NCBI GenBank assembly: GCA_018806915.1
Contig: JAGKQI010000053.1
Location: forward strand, 434,001-498,000
Reading direction: 5' to 3'
Length of the DNA stretch: 64,000 nucleotides
From: Phytophthora colocasiae
Taxonomy: Eukaryota > Oomycota > Peronosporomycetes > Peronosporales > Peronosporaceae
Part shown: positions 20,001 to 29,154 of the stretch, in pieces
Numbering within the stretch: the first letter of the stretch is position 1
How the letters are laid out: each line of letters begins with the position of its first letter
The notes under the pieces: generated by a model
What the model saw: the letters and a program-made list of their open reading frames with translations, nothing else
The model's database searches: none
Told to the model about the DNA's origin: nothing
Made by a program: the position numbers and the translations under genes

Positions 20001-21089
20001 CTTAGCTTCCATCACAGTAGCGTCCCCGTAGCGAAAGGTACACTTGTCCTTGCTGAACTGGGCGACGACTCCTTTCTCGGCCAGCTTCGACACCGAGATG
20101 AGGCTTCCTTCAACTTCTGGGATGTACAGGACATCCGACAGCTTGACAGACTTCCCGTCCATCAGCTTCAACCCGACGGTGCCCTTTGCAACTGCGTCGA
20201 TTTTCGAGCCATCCGCGATCGTGATGCGGACTGGCGTCTTCAGCTCCTTCATGGACACAAACTTGTCCCAGACGCTGGTCATGTGCGAACTTGCACCAGA
20301 GTCGACGAGCCATTCACTCTTGGTCATCGCACTCGTAGCCATGAACGAGAAGTCGTCGGACGCTTCCTCTTGCGCAGCTTGCCCTCGTTCTTGGTCGGCT
20401 TTCTTCTTGCGGCACTCGAACTCTCGGTGCCCTTGCTTCTTGCAGTAGAAGCACTTGCCGTTGAAGCGACGCTTGCCCCCGAAGTCCTTCTTCTTCGTAG
20501 CGAAAGCCTTCTCTTGAGCCGATGACGATTCATCCGAAGCTTGAACACCAGAGAGAGCTTGAATCGCGTAGGCCAGCGACACGTTTGGCGTATTCTCGAG
20601 GACAGTACATATCATCTTGTACTCGTCCGTCAGACTGCCAAGGAGCAACACGAGCTGGCGAGTCTCATCCAGAGTCTCACCGATCGTCTCCATCTGGAGG
20701 ACGATCTCCTTGAACTGATCGACGTGGGAAGCGAACTTGGTCCCGGGATCCATCTTGAAGTTGTTCAACTTCTTGGTGACGAGAAGCCGGTTCTTGAGCG
20801 TCTTCTTGTTGAAGTGCTCCTCGAGCATCGTCCACGCCTCAGCAGCAGTCAGTGCTCCACGGACGTAGACTTGGTACGTGAGACTCACGTCTCCAGCGAT
20901 AACACCAAGTGCCTTCAGATCGTTGGTCTTCCATTCCGCCGTGGAGCGATCACTCACTTGGTCGAACTCGGGCTTGATGATCTGCGGTAGCAGTCCCTTC
21001 CGAGCGAGCTTCATCCGCATGTTGAACTCCCAGTGGAAGTAGTTGTCTTCCACGAGCTTGTCGATGTTGTCGGCGTAGCTTGGGCTCAT
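17076..21089 (-). CDS. Ty1/copia Gag-Pol polyprotein (intact)
   Basis: The 1337-residue product starts at the ATG inside the primer binding site (21089). The frame is open 30 codons further into the LTR. Gag spans about residues 1-240 with a CCHC knuckle at 213-226 (CFYCKKQGHREFEC). Protease has WLVDSGASSHM near 260-270. Integrase has the HHCC finger (HARLGH, CAGCCMGK) and the D,D,E core (HTDVMG, RSDNGGEY, QNGLAERMN). RT has GCRWVFALKRN, the Asp in DVDTAFLYG and CLYVDDMLI. RNase H has LSSTEAEYMALSE and TKHIDIRYHFIRE. The copia order PR-INT-RT-RH is complete, and no stop or shift is seen. It should support autonomous transposition if expressed. Confidence 0.95.
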   Translation of the reverse strand: MSPSYADNIDKLVEDNYFHWEFNMRMKLARKGLLPQIIKPEFDQVSDRSTAEWKTNDLKALGVIAGDVSLTYQVYVRGALTAAEAWTMLEEHFNKKTLKNRLLVTKKLNNFKMDPGTKFASHVDQFKEIVLQMETIGETLDETRQLVLLLGSLTDEYKMICTVLENTPNVSLAYAIQALSGVQASDESSSAQEKAFATKKKDFGGKRRFNGKCFYCKKQGHREFECRKKKADQERGQAAQEEASDDFSFMATSAMTKSEWLVDSGASSHMTSVWDKFVSMKELKTPVRITIADGSKIDAVAKGTVGLKLMDGKSVKLSDVLYIPEVEGSLISVSKLAEKGVVAQFSKDKCTFRYGDATVMEAKRCGNVYKLKTVGDEVCHAATTTRKEPWAVVHARLGHIPFKRYEKLLTMAEGVPRITGGVPGDDVCAGCCMGKMKADDYPRHPEKVVKSTGVLELVHTDVMGPMQTRTPGGCTYVVTFIDDYSRHVTVHFMKAKSEVLSKFKIYKAAMENATGKSIKRLRSDNGGEYTGRQFKAFLNQHGIKHEKTVPYTPQQNGLAERMNRSLVEMARCLLYHESVNKKWWAEAVNTAAWIINRIPNSVTVKTPFEIVHKSKPQLRNVKVFGALGYAHIPDEKRRKLDAKAFTCRFLGYEDGVKGYRVLNVSTGKVQIVRTVKFIETTNPQHLMVQDEDEPATNVPVMSGQPSKGSMEIVPVVVKGADVIPLQRDVNSQIIPYESTHPMITRSRTRNIDEIDDPEEAGATKKQIILPSTTGTKRQKMTQERVKPSGELLALEGGQAMAASEEVPKTYTEATSGEDSDEWKKAIASELESLTANKTWKMVPRPAHQRPIGCRWVFALKRNEKGEVTRHKARLVAKGYSQRHGIDYEETYAPVAYLNSIRAVLAKCCAEGFEIEQCDVDTAFLYGKLDEEIYMELPEGLRELLTMADAEGEEDVVCLLLQSLYGLKQASRVWNETIDGHLKDMGFKAADADPCVYTRGDGDDECIVCLYVDDMLIASKDKGVIASVKAGIADKFRIKDLGRARFILGIEIDYDMDNKTLAISQRAYTESIIKKFGQENAKPSLMPLDPSLHLTKDDGTQTEECKAKMKSRPYRSLIGSLMYLTCGTRPDIAVAVAKLSRFLVNPGEAHWNAGIKVVRYLLKTKEVGIMYDGLLGTEMTAYSDADWAGNRDDRRSVSGMMLMMCGAPVVWRSTFQKTVALSSTEAEYMALSECIKEVVWLRRLLKDIGAKQVDPTVIYEDNQGAMALAKNVGYQARTKHIDIRYHFIREKIASGEVELTYQESKNQLADYLTKGLSSKTLRYLMERSNVIPKFETSN

Positions 21090-21093
21090 AACC
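21082..21093 (-). promoter_or_regulatory. copia-1 primer binding site overlapping the gag ATG
   Basis: The minus-strand sequence GGTTATGAGCCC abuts the 5' LTR. It is complementary to GGGCUCAUAACC, the anticodon stem-loop of initiator methionine tRNA as found in yeast. Priming from the inside of tRNA-iMet (a half-tRNA) is known for Drosophila copia. The ATG within this site is the first codon of the polyprotein. Confidence 0.7.
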
Positions 21094-21508
21094 AATTGAG
21101 AGTATAGCGAACGAGGCTTGATAGTGAAGTGAGTAGGAGGAAGTAAATCCAAAAGTGAGTTTATTGAGTTAGCCCGCATTCACTAATCTACCCTTGCTCT
21201 CCTTGAGCTCCCCTTGTAGACCTTTGTGAAACGGGAACGCTTGATGTAACGGGAACGCCTTGTGAAATGGGAACGCTTGATGTAACGGGAACGATTGATG
21301 TAACGGGAACAATTTGTGCACATCTTGAGATCAGCAAATTGAAGTTCTCGTCCAATCAGAATAGTGTATCCAAGGTAGACCGCCAATCGTATTGCAGCAT
21401 CCACGCGTCTTCCACTGTTGTCCTCACTTGGCACGCGTTGTGCGCGTGAAAGCTGCGTGCTTCGAGGTAGGGACCCAGTATAGGAGACGGCGAAGTGCAA
21501 TCTCAACA
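21094..21508 (-). repeat. copia-1 5' LTR
   Basis: This is the 415-bp upstream LTR of copia-1. It carries the same TGTTGAG...CTCAATT ends and the five 18-bp tandem units (about 21227-21316). It presumably holds the promoter. An in-frame ATG at 21179 within the LTR could add 30 residues to the polyprotein if transcription starts upstream of it. Confidence 0.93.
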
Positions 21509-21513
21509 CACAA

Positions 21514-22275
21514 ACGTTGCAGCACTTTTCTTTCTCGTTCATTGTCCGACAGGGACCGGTCTGTCGTTGTCTTGGGCACGTGCTCATCTCTTCCTTCGAT
21601 TCCATCTTGAGGTGTTCAAATTAGTCTTTCATTGTCGACAAGTCACTTTGGGACTACGGGCTTCTTGTCGGGTTCTTGTCCGTGCGTTGATGTGTCCTGT
21701 CTTCTCGCCCAGACAGCCGAGTAATGTAGTGGGTAAACTGTCTGTCGGGTACCTTGCACGCATCCTTCACCTTCGGCTGGGTCGGAGTCCGTGACGTTGG
21801 TTATCTTCTTCACGTCGGTAGATGGTCGGGGTAATTACCATATGCCGGGTTCTCATACACATGTGTGCCATCGCAATTCGGGTTTGCAGTGGGGTCTAGG
21901 TAGCAAGCGCTGCGGCTGTCCTTCCTATGTTTGTCACTTCTGTTGAACCTCATGTTGTTGATGTCACGTGCCTGACGACACTTCCGGGAATTGCTTTCCG
22001 ATGAGTCTTCATTGTCTTCTCATCTTCATCTTCTGCTCATATTTGTACCTACAATCTGGTACACTCGTCGAATCATGCTGCTAGCTTCGTGCTGTCACTT
22101 CACCAGGCTCATTTTGTGTTCCTGATGCGCTGCACGGGCCGATCTTGTATTATGTTGCTGTACTGGTGCTAGTTTTCCTCGCTGCACGACACCCGCGAGT
22201 CTACGCGGGTGGCCGAGGGGCCCGCCAAGTTCCCCCCCCTCGGACTTTGGTTTCACTTGGGCACCTGCGGGTGTT
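21514..22275. other. Right arm of the unclassified insert in dynein copy A
   Basis: About 760 bases lie between copia-1 and the resumption of dynein. There is a hairpin CACCCGCG/CGCGGGTG near 22188-22210 and a run of C at about 22230. I see no coding sense, no inverted match to the left arm (16286-16649) and no polyA tail. The arm ends before TTGACGGCTAT. Confidence 0.4.
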
Positions 22276-22665
22276 TTGGGGAATTTTGACGGCTATCATG
22301 CAGGTGACGGCCCAGAAGAACCAGTGGAAACCTTGTGATCCAGACGGACGTGCTAAGCGATGAAACGGAGAAGTGGACGCTCCATCTCGAGATGGGGCCT
22401 ACATCCACGGGTTGTTCCTCATGGGTGCGCGTTGGGACATGCAGGAGAACACGGTGGATACTATCCACTGGATAGGTCGCATCCCATGCCTGTCATCAAT
22501 TGCAAGGCTGTGGCTGCCGACCAGCTGGACGTCAAGGGCTCGTACGTCTGTCTGTGCTACAAGACGGAGTTCCGCGGTCCAACGTCGGTGCTACCTCCGC
22601 GCAACCAGTTAAAAGTTCTCCCTTTTTATAAGCTTCCAGCGCTGGGTTATTATATGTCGGTGTAG
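22276..22665 (+). pseudogene. Dynein heavy chain tail pseudogene, copy A, part 3 (C-terminus)
   Basis: Dynein resumes at TAIMQVTAQKNQW. Short frames then follow the conserved C-terminal end: YIHGLFLMGARWD, then PCLSSIARLW in a shifted frame, and SYVCLCYKTEFRGPT. Deletions relative to copy B (for example 12 bases after KNQW) destroy the frame. This is the 3' part of the same relic that starts at 14100. Confidence 0.8.
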
Positions 22666-23028
22666 CTCTTGTTAGTTTTGTAGGTAGACGCCATAAAAGT
22701 TTACGTCCGCATCACTCCTGGAATTCCTGGGGATAAGTAGTTGGCAGTGATACGTGACGGTGTCGTCGCTCGTTGCCCCCTCGAGATGGGGTAGCGGAAA
22801 GTTAACATTGATCCTGGATGCAGGCATTCCAACCGTCAAAACGAACTACCGTATGACTAAGTTTTTCTTTGCTCTTCTCTCTTTTCAAAGATTGTTTGCA
22901 AACAGATGGTATAATATACCCTATGTTATAGAAGAAATTAGTTCACGTTTTGCTAACTAAGACTGAAGATATCAAAAAAACTGGAGATCACTTGACCTTT
23001 ACATACGAGGAATTCAAATATGACGTTC
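22666..23028. other. Dynein downstream flank, shared between duplicated units
   Basis: The motif GAGATGGGGTAGCG near 22780-22795 matches GAGATGGGGTGGCG downstream of dynein copy B (31470). The stretch around 22945-23028 matches 33813-33895, downstream of RxLR gene 2, including CGTTTTGCTAACTAA. I see no gene. Confidence 0.5.
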
Positions 23029-23033
23029 AAAAG

Positions 23034-23448
23034 TGTTGAGATTGCACTTCGCCGTCTCCTATACTGGGTCCCTACCTCGAAGCACGCAGCTTTCACGCGC
23101 ACAACGCGTGCCAAGTGAGGACAACAGTGGAAGACGCGTGGATGCTGCAATACGATTGGCGGTCTACCATGGATACACTATTCTGATTGGACGAGAACTT
23201 CAATTTGCTGATCTCAAGATGTGCACAAATCGTTCCCGTTACATCAATCGTTCCCGTTACATCAAGCGTTCCCGTTTCACAAGGCGTTCCCGTTACATCA
23301 AGCGTTCCCGTTTCACAAAGGTCTACAAGGGGAGCTCAAGGAGAGCAAGGGTAGATTAGTGAATGCGGGCTAACTCAATAAACTCACTTTTGGATTTACT
23401 TCCTCCTACTCACTTCACTATCAAGCCTCGTTCGCTATACTCTCAATT
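23034..23448 (+). repeat. copia-2 5' LTR with five 18-bp tandem units
   Basis: The LTR runs from TGTTGAGATTG to CTCAATT. Tandem units CGTTCCCGTTACATCAAT/G and CGTTCCCGTTTCACAAGG/AG occupy 23231-23320 (5 x 18 bp). In one frame they would read RSRYIK repeats, but I regard them as regulatory repeats or a minisatellite. Confidence 0.93.
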
Positions 23449-23452
23449 GGTT

Positions 23453-26400
23453 ATGAGCCCAAGCTACGCCGACAACATCGACAAGCTCGTGGAAGACAAC
23501 TACTTCCACTGGGAGTTCAACATGCGGATGAAGCTTGCTCGGAAGGGACTGCTACCGCAGATCATCAAGCCCGAGTTCGACCAAGTGAGTGATCGCTCCA
23601 CGGCGGAATGGAAGACCAACGATCTGAAGGCACTTGGTGTTATCGCTGGAGACGTGAGTCTCACGTACCAAGTCTACGTCCGTGGAGCACTGACTGCCGC
23701 TGAGGCGTGGACGATGCTCGAGGAGCACTTCAACAAGAAGACGCTCAAGAACCGGCTTCGTCACCAAGAAGTTGAACAACTTCAAGATGGAGCCGGGACC
23801 AAGTTCGCTTCCCACGTCGATCAGTTCAAGGAGATCGTCCTCCAGATGGAGACGATCGGTGAGACTCTGGATGAGACTCGCCAGCTCGTGTTGCTCCTTG
23901 GCAGTCTGACGGACGAGTACAAGATGATATGTACTGTCCTCGAGAATACGCCAAACGTGTCGCTGGCCTACGCGATTCAAGCTCTCTCTGGTGTTCAAGC
24001 TTCGGATGAATCGTCATCGGCTCAAGAGAAGGCTTTCGCTACGAAGAAGAAGGACTTCGGGGCAAGCGTCGCTTCAACGGCAAGTGCTTCTACTGCAGAA
24101 GCAAGGGCACCGAGAGTTCTGAGTGCCGCAAGAAGAAAGCCGACCAAGAACGAGGGCAAGCTGCGCAAGAGGAAGCGTCCGACGACTTCTCGTTCATGGC
24201 TACGAGTGCGATGACCAAGAGTGAATGGCTCGTCGACTCTGGTGCAAGTTCGCACATGACCAGCGTCCGGGACAAGTTTGTGTCCATGAAGGAGCTGAAG
24301 ACGCCAGTCCGCATCACGATCGCGGATGGCTCGAAAATCGACGCAGTTGCAAAGGGCACCGTCGGGTTGAAGCTGATGGACGGGAAGTCTGTCAAGCTGT
24401 CGGATGTCCTGTACATCCCAGAAGTTGAAGGAAGCCTCATCTCGGTGTCGAAGCTGGCCGAGAAAGGAGTCGTCGCCCAGTTCAGCAAGGACAAGTGTAC
24501 CTTTCGCTACGGGGACGCTACTGTGATGGAAGCTAAGCGCTGTGGAAATGTCTACAAGCTGAAGACAGTGGGGGACGAGGTGTGTCATGCTGCAACGACC
24601 ACTCGTAAGGAGCCATGGGCTGTTGTGCACGCCCGACTCGGCCACATCCCGTTCAAGCGTTATGAGAAACTACTTACCATGGCAGAAGGAGTGCCTCGCA
24701 TTACGGCGGCAGTCCCTGGGGACGACGTATGCGCTGGCTGCTGCATGGGCAAGATGAAAGCTGACGACTATCCAAGGCATCCGGAGAAGGTCGTCAAGAG
24801 TACAGGTGTGCTTGAACTGGTGCATACGGACGTGATGGGTCCGATGCAGACGAGGACACCTGGTGGTTGCACGTACGTTGTGACATTCATTGACGACTAC
24901 TCACGTCACGTGACCGTCCACTTCATGAAAGCGAAGTCGGAGGTGCTGTCCAAGTTCAAAATCTACAAGGCAGCGATGGAGAACGCTACGGGCAAGAGTA
25001 TCAAGCGTCTGCGTTCGGACAATGGTGGTGAATACACCGGTCGCCAGTTCAAGGCGTTCCTCAACCAGCATGGCATCAAGCATGAGAAGACGGTGCCATA
25101 CACGCCTCAGCAGAACGGTCTGGCTGAGCGCATGAACCGGAGCCTCGTGGAGATGGCTCGTTGTCTGCTCTACCATGAGAGCGTCAACAAGAAGTGGTGG
25201 GCCGAGGCGGTCAACACTGCTGCGTGGATCATCAATCGGATCCCCAACTCGGTGACTGTGAAGACACCGTTCGAGATTGTGCACAAATCGAAGCCACAGC
25301 TCAGGAACGTCAAGGTGTTTGGTGCTCTTGGCTACGCTCACATCCCCGACGAGAAGCGTCGCAAGTTGGATGCCAAAGCGTTCACATGTCGTTTCCTTGG
25401 ATACGAGGATGGTGTGAAGGGCTACCGAGTCCTCAATGTGTCAACGGGTAAGGTGCAAATCGTTCGCACTGTGAAGTTCATCGAAACGACCAATCCCCAG
25501 CACCTCATGGTACAGGATGAAGATGAACCAGCAACCAACGTGCCTGTCATGAGTGGACAACCGTCCAAGGGTTCAATGGAGATTGTTCCGGTCGTTGTTA
25601 AAGGTGCTGACGTCATTCCACTTCAACGTGACGTGAACAGTCAAATCATCCCTTACGAGTCCACTCCATCCCATGATTACTCGTTCGCGTACTCGTAACA
25701 TCGACGAAATTGACGATCCTGGAAGAGGCTGGCGCAACCAAGAAGCAGATTATCCTGCCGTCAACCACGGGGACCAAGCGTCAGAAGATGACACAAGAAA
25801 GGGTTAAACCAAGTGGCGAACTGCTCGCACTTGAAGGTGGCCAAGCTATGGCTGCATCGGAGGAAGTCCCCAAGACGTATACAGAGGCGACGTCAGGCGA
25901 GGACAGCGATGAATGGAAGAAGGCAATTGCAAGTGAATTGGAGTCACTTACTGCAAACAAGACATGGAAGATGGTACCAAGACCGGCTCACCAGCGCCCG
26001 ATCGGATGTCGGTGGGTGTTCGCGTTGAAGCGCAACGAGAAAGGAGAAGTGACCCGGCACAAGGCTCGTCTCGTCGCCAAGGGGTACTCTCAGCGTCACG
26101 GGATTGACTATGAAGAGACGTACGCGCCAGTGGCATACCTGAATTCGATCCGTGCTGTGCTGGCTAAGTGCTGTGCTGAAGGATTTGAGATCGAGCAATG
26201 CGACGTGGATACGGCGTTCCTGTATGGAAAGCTCGACGAAGAGATTTACATGGAATTGCCTGAAGGTCTGCGTGAGCTCCTGACGATGGCCGATGCTGAA
26301 GGTGAAGAAGACGTCGTCTGCCTACTCCTGCAAAGTTTGTATGGCCTGAAGCAAGCATCTCGTGTTTGGAACGAGACGATCGATGGTCACTTAAAAGACA

Positions 26401-27464
26401 TGGGTTTCAAGGCGGCTGATGCTGATCCCTGTGTATACACCCGAGGTGATGGTGACGATGAATGTATCGTGTGTCTTTACGTCGACGACATGCTGATTGC
26501 TTCAAAGCGACAAGGGTGTCATCGCGTCAGTGAAGGCTGGCATCGCGGACAAATTCCGGATCAAGGACCTCGGACGCGCTCGATTTATTCTCGGATTGAG
26601 ATCGACTACGATATGGACAATAAAACATTGGCCATCTCTCAACGCGCATATACAGAGTCGATCATCAAGAAATTCGGTCAAGAAAACGCGAAGCCAAGCC
26701 TGATGCCACTGGATCCAAGTCTTCACTTGACCAAGGACGACGGCACGCAGACAGAGAAGTACAAGGCCAAGATGAAATCAAGGCCCTACCGATCGCTCAT
26801 CGGTAGCCTCATGTATCTGACATGCGGAACACGACCTGACATTGCGGTTGCAGTTGCCAAGTTGAGTCGCTTCCTGGTAAACCCAGGTGAGGCGCATTGG
26901 AATGCGGGAATCAAGGTGGTGCGCTACCTGCTGAAGACCAAGGAAGTGGGTATCATGTACGATGGCCTACTGGGAACTGAGATGACGGCTTACTCGGATG
27001 CTGACTGGGCCGGTAACCGTGACGACAGACGCTCAGTGAGCGGAATGATGCTCATGATGTGTGGTGCTCCGGTGGTGTGACGTTCGACGTTCCAGAAGAC
27101 GGTCGCACTGAGTTCTACTGAGGCAGAGTACATGGCTCTGAGTGAGTGCATCAAAGAAGTAGTGTGGCTGCGTCGACTACTCAAGGACATTGGTGCAAAG
27201 CAAGTGGACCCTACGGTGATCTACGAGGACAACCAGGGTGCCATGGCTTTGGCGAAGAATGTCGGTTATCAAGCTCGCACCAAGCACATCGACATTTGCT
27301 CCCATTTCATCCGAGAGAAGATTGCCAGTGGCGAGGTTGAGCTGACCTACCAGGAGTCTAAGAACCAACTAGCGGACTACTTGACCAAGGGCCTCTCTTC
27401 CAAGACGTTGCGCTACTTGATGGAACGCAGCAACGTCATTCCCAAGTTCGAGACGTCGAATTGA
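23453..27464 (+). pseudogene. copia-2 Gag-Pol, frameshifted copy
   Basis: The domains match copia-1: Gag (UBN2-like), CCHC knuckle, DSG protease, HHCC and DDE integrase, LYVDDML RT and RNase H. Relative to copia-1 the following lesions are seen: a 2-base loss near 23759 with a compensating loss near 23791; single-base losses or gains near 24060, 24093, 24120, 25667, 25718, 26508 and 26595; and TGG to TGA at 27078-27080 in the RNase H region. The protein is therefore split into frames at 23363-24214, 24196-25698, 25710-27080 and 27132-27464. Since both LTRs look identical, the indels may be sequencing errors or the copy may have been mobilised in trans. Confidence 0.9.
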
Positions 27465-27471
27465 GTGGGGG

Positions 27472-27886
27472 TGTTGAGATTGCACTTCGCCGTCTCCTAT
27501 ACTGGGTCCCTACCTCGAAGCACGCAGCTTTCACGCGCACAACGCGTGCCAAGTGAGGACAACAGTGGAAGACGCGTGGATGCTGCAATACGATTGGCGG
27601 TCTACCATGGATACACTATTCTGATTGGACGAGAACTTCAATTTGCTGATCTCAAGATGTGCACAAATCGTTCCCGTTACATCAATCGTTCCCGTTACAT
27701 CAAGCGTTCCCGTTTCACAAGGCGTTCCCGTTACATCAAGCGTTCCCGTTTCACAAAGGTCTACAAGGGGAGCTCAAGGAGAGCAAGGGTAGATTAGTGA
27801 ATGCGGGCTAACTCAATAAACTCACTTTTGGATTTACTTCCTCCTACTCACTTCACTATCAAGCCTCGTTCGCTATACTCTCAATT
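27472..27886 (+). repeat. copia-2 3' LTR
   Basis: This 415-bp LTR is indistinguishable by eye from the 5' LTR, including the 18-bp tandem units. It is followed by the target duplication AAAAG. Confidence 0.93.
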
Positions 27887-27891
27887 AAAAG

Positions 27892-28427
27892 GAGGTAAAA
27901 CTTCAGCAGTCGGGGGTTCGAAACCAAGTTGTCGAAGGACCTCGACGATTACGGCCTCATCAACACCAGTCTTTTCTGCATGAGAGTAGATGAATTGACA
28001 ATGTCTGCGGAAGGAACCTAGCACAGATTGTGTGCTTGGTCTGTACCTATGTTATAGTACAGGACATGTTTTCGAGTAACTATATATAGACATATTGTGT
28101 ACTAGTACTGTTAGAGTTTACTCCTTCAAAAGTAATCATGTGAGTTCTCTCAAAGGATTGGACGTATACAGTACTTCAAATGCATTCCTTATCCTCCTTC
28201 AATATTTTTTTACATGCAAAAAAAAGTCAGCACCATTCTTGGTCATTCACTGTCTCGGATTACAAGTTTATTCTATTGCTGGCCAACCCGGCCATACATA
28301 TTGTTGTACACTTACCGTGTCGTTCGATTGCAGCACGGATACGTTAAATAGCTTGAGCTTGTACAACGAGTTCTAGGGGACTCTTGTCCAGAGACCTTAG
28401 AAGTTGGTTCGCCATTCATTTATCCAG
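27892..28427. other. Flank between copia-2 and RxLR gene 1
   Basis: The start (GGTAAAACTTCAGCAGTCGG) matches 33905-33930 downstream of RxLR gene 2. On the minus strand, 27900-27985 reads coherently as VIVEVLRQLG followed by FEPPTAEVLPP, similar to a minus-strand fragment at 33888-34322 that ends CPTAEVLPELQQPE. This suggests a duplicated relic of an unknown gene. The rest looks non-coding and AT-rich. Confidence 0.45.
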
Positions 28428-28428
28428 A

Positions 28429-28449
28429 GCTCAGTTTCCAATTCACTTC
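28429..28449 (+). promoter_or_regulatory. Oomycete Inr/FPR-like core promoter of RxLR gene 1
   Basis: GCTCAGTTTCCAATTC resembles the known oomycete initiator plus flanking promoter region (Inr GCTCATTYY followed by FPR CAWTTT). It lies about 50 bases before the ATG. The same motif is present at equivalent positions before the two paralogues. Confidence 0.65.
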
Positions 28450-28494
28450 ACAACACTCAAGTGCATCCAAGACCAACACTCGCTTGCCTCCACC

Positions 28495-28842
28495 ATGCGT
28501 CTCTCCTTCATCATTCTCCTTGCTGCCACTGTCTCCAGCCTCGTCGCCACTGGCCTCGCACTCCCTCAAGATCAGTCCACAGTGTCGAAAGTTTCGGCAG
28601 CAATTCCAGATCAGACCGTCACTGAAGACCAACCCAACGAGAAACGATTCCTGCGAAGTGCTGGGGTCGGTAGACAGATGCTGAAGAGTGATACTTTCAA
28701 GAAAACCAAGTTTGATGAATGGCTCGCTGACAATCTTTCATCCTACACGGTCTTCGTCGACAAGCTAGGCGGCAAGGAGAAGTACCGGGGCCTCTACAAC
28801 GAGTACGCGGCGCTCCACAAAGCCTCCGGTCAATACCCGTAA
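28495..28842 (+). CDS. RxLR-type secreted effector, paralogue 1
   Basis: The 115-residue protein begins at the ATG in CCACCATGCG. An N-terminal signal peptide of about 22 residues is hydrophobic and Ala/Ser/Val-rich. The RxLR motif is RFLR at residues 51-54, about 30 residues after the cleavage site, as in oomycete host-translocated effectors. No dEER follows. The C-terminal 50 residues have a Trp at 76 and Tyr at 84, 97 and 101, suggesting a single small WY-like helical unit. RxLR effectors are secreted, usually from haustoria, and act inside plant cells; the target here is unknown. The gene lies downstream of dynein copy A and upstream of copy B. Confidence 0.9.
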   Translation: MRLSFIILLAATVSSLVATGLALPQDQSTVSKVSAAIPDQTVTEDQPNEKRFLRSAGVGRQMLKSDTFKKTKFDEWLADNLSSYTVFVDKLGGKEKYRGLYNEYAALHKASGQYP

Positions 28843-29154
28843 TCGTTTCAACTTTGGTCTGGGTCAGGTTTGTGTAGATTACTACGTAAAGTAGCAATAT
28901 CACGTATGACCTCCAGGGCAATAACCTCATTATCTTTATGCTTCCATGGCCGAAAATCTTGGTACGTGCTACAGCGTGAGAGGAAGACATTTTCGCGTGT
29001 GATCGCTCAACGATCAGACTGTCTGGAGGCTCGAAAGCTGTTAACACCAAAGAAATAGAGTTGGTCTCAGCCAGCTTCTGTAAGTTGGTGCGAATGAATG
29101 GCGTCTAGCTCCGTGAGACCGATTTTATTGGCGACAAGCTAGCTAGAGCACGAG
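28843..29154. repeat. RxLR 3' flank, inverted duplicate of 38640-38890
   Basis: The 250 bases after the stop match, in reverse complement, the sequence downstream of RxLR gene 3, including GCGAATGAA near 29090 and the CATTCGCACCAAC side near 38650. A further block, 29105-29145 with ATTTTATTGGCGACAAGCTA, matches 37393-37435 in inverse. The flank shows that RxLR genes 1 and 3 were duplicated with surrounding DNA. No gene is seen. Confidence 0.75.

Larger units (their letters stand above)
16655..21508 (-). mobile_element. copia-1, complete Ty1/copia retrotransposon
   Basis: This 4854-bp element has two 415-bp LTRs (16655-17069 and 21094-21508), which differ by three substitutions by eye, and a 5-bp target duplication CACAA (16650-16654 and 21509-21513). 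A primer binding site abuts the 5' LTR at 21082-21093 and a purine-rich tract abuts the 3' LTR at about 17070. It carries one uninterrupted gag-pol frame. Structural intactness suggests a recent, possibly active insertion. The LTRs end TG...TT rather than TG...CA, which the target duplications of both copia copies support. Confidence 0.95.
23034..27886 (+). mobile_element. copia-2, second copy of the same copia family
   Basis: This 4853-bp element has 415-bp LTRs at 23034-23448 and 27472-27886 that are identical by eye. It has an intact target duplication AAAAG (23029-23033 and 27887-27891). The primer site GGTTATGAGCCC is at 23449-23460 and the purine tract GAGTGGGGG precedes the 3' LTR. It is in the opposite orientation to copia-1. 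The interior is nearly identical to copia-1 but carries about nine one- or two-base indels and one nonsense codon. Confidence 0.95.

Noticed and set aside
19197..20990. Several 60-210-codon plus-strand frames over copia-1
   Set aside because: They are reverse-strand shadows of the intact polyprotein; the same shadows recur over copia-2 in the opposite orientation.
23231..23320. Regular repeats resembling a CRISPR array
   Set aside because: Units are directly adjacent without spacers, lie in LTRs of a eukaryotic retrotransposon, and no cas genes exist.
23034..23359. 108-codon ORF in the copia LTR with RSRYIK repeats
   Set aside because: The apparent protein repeats come from the 18-bp tandem units of the LTR; no other coding signal is present.
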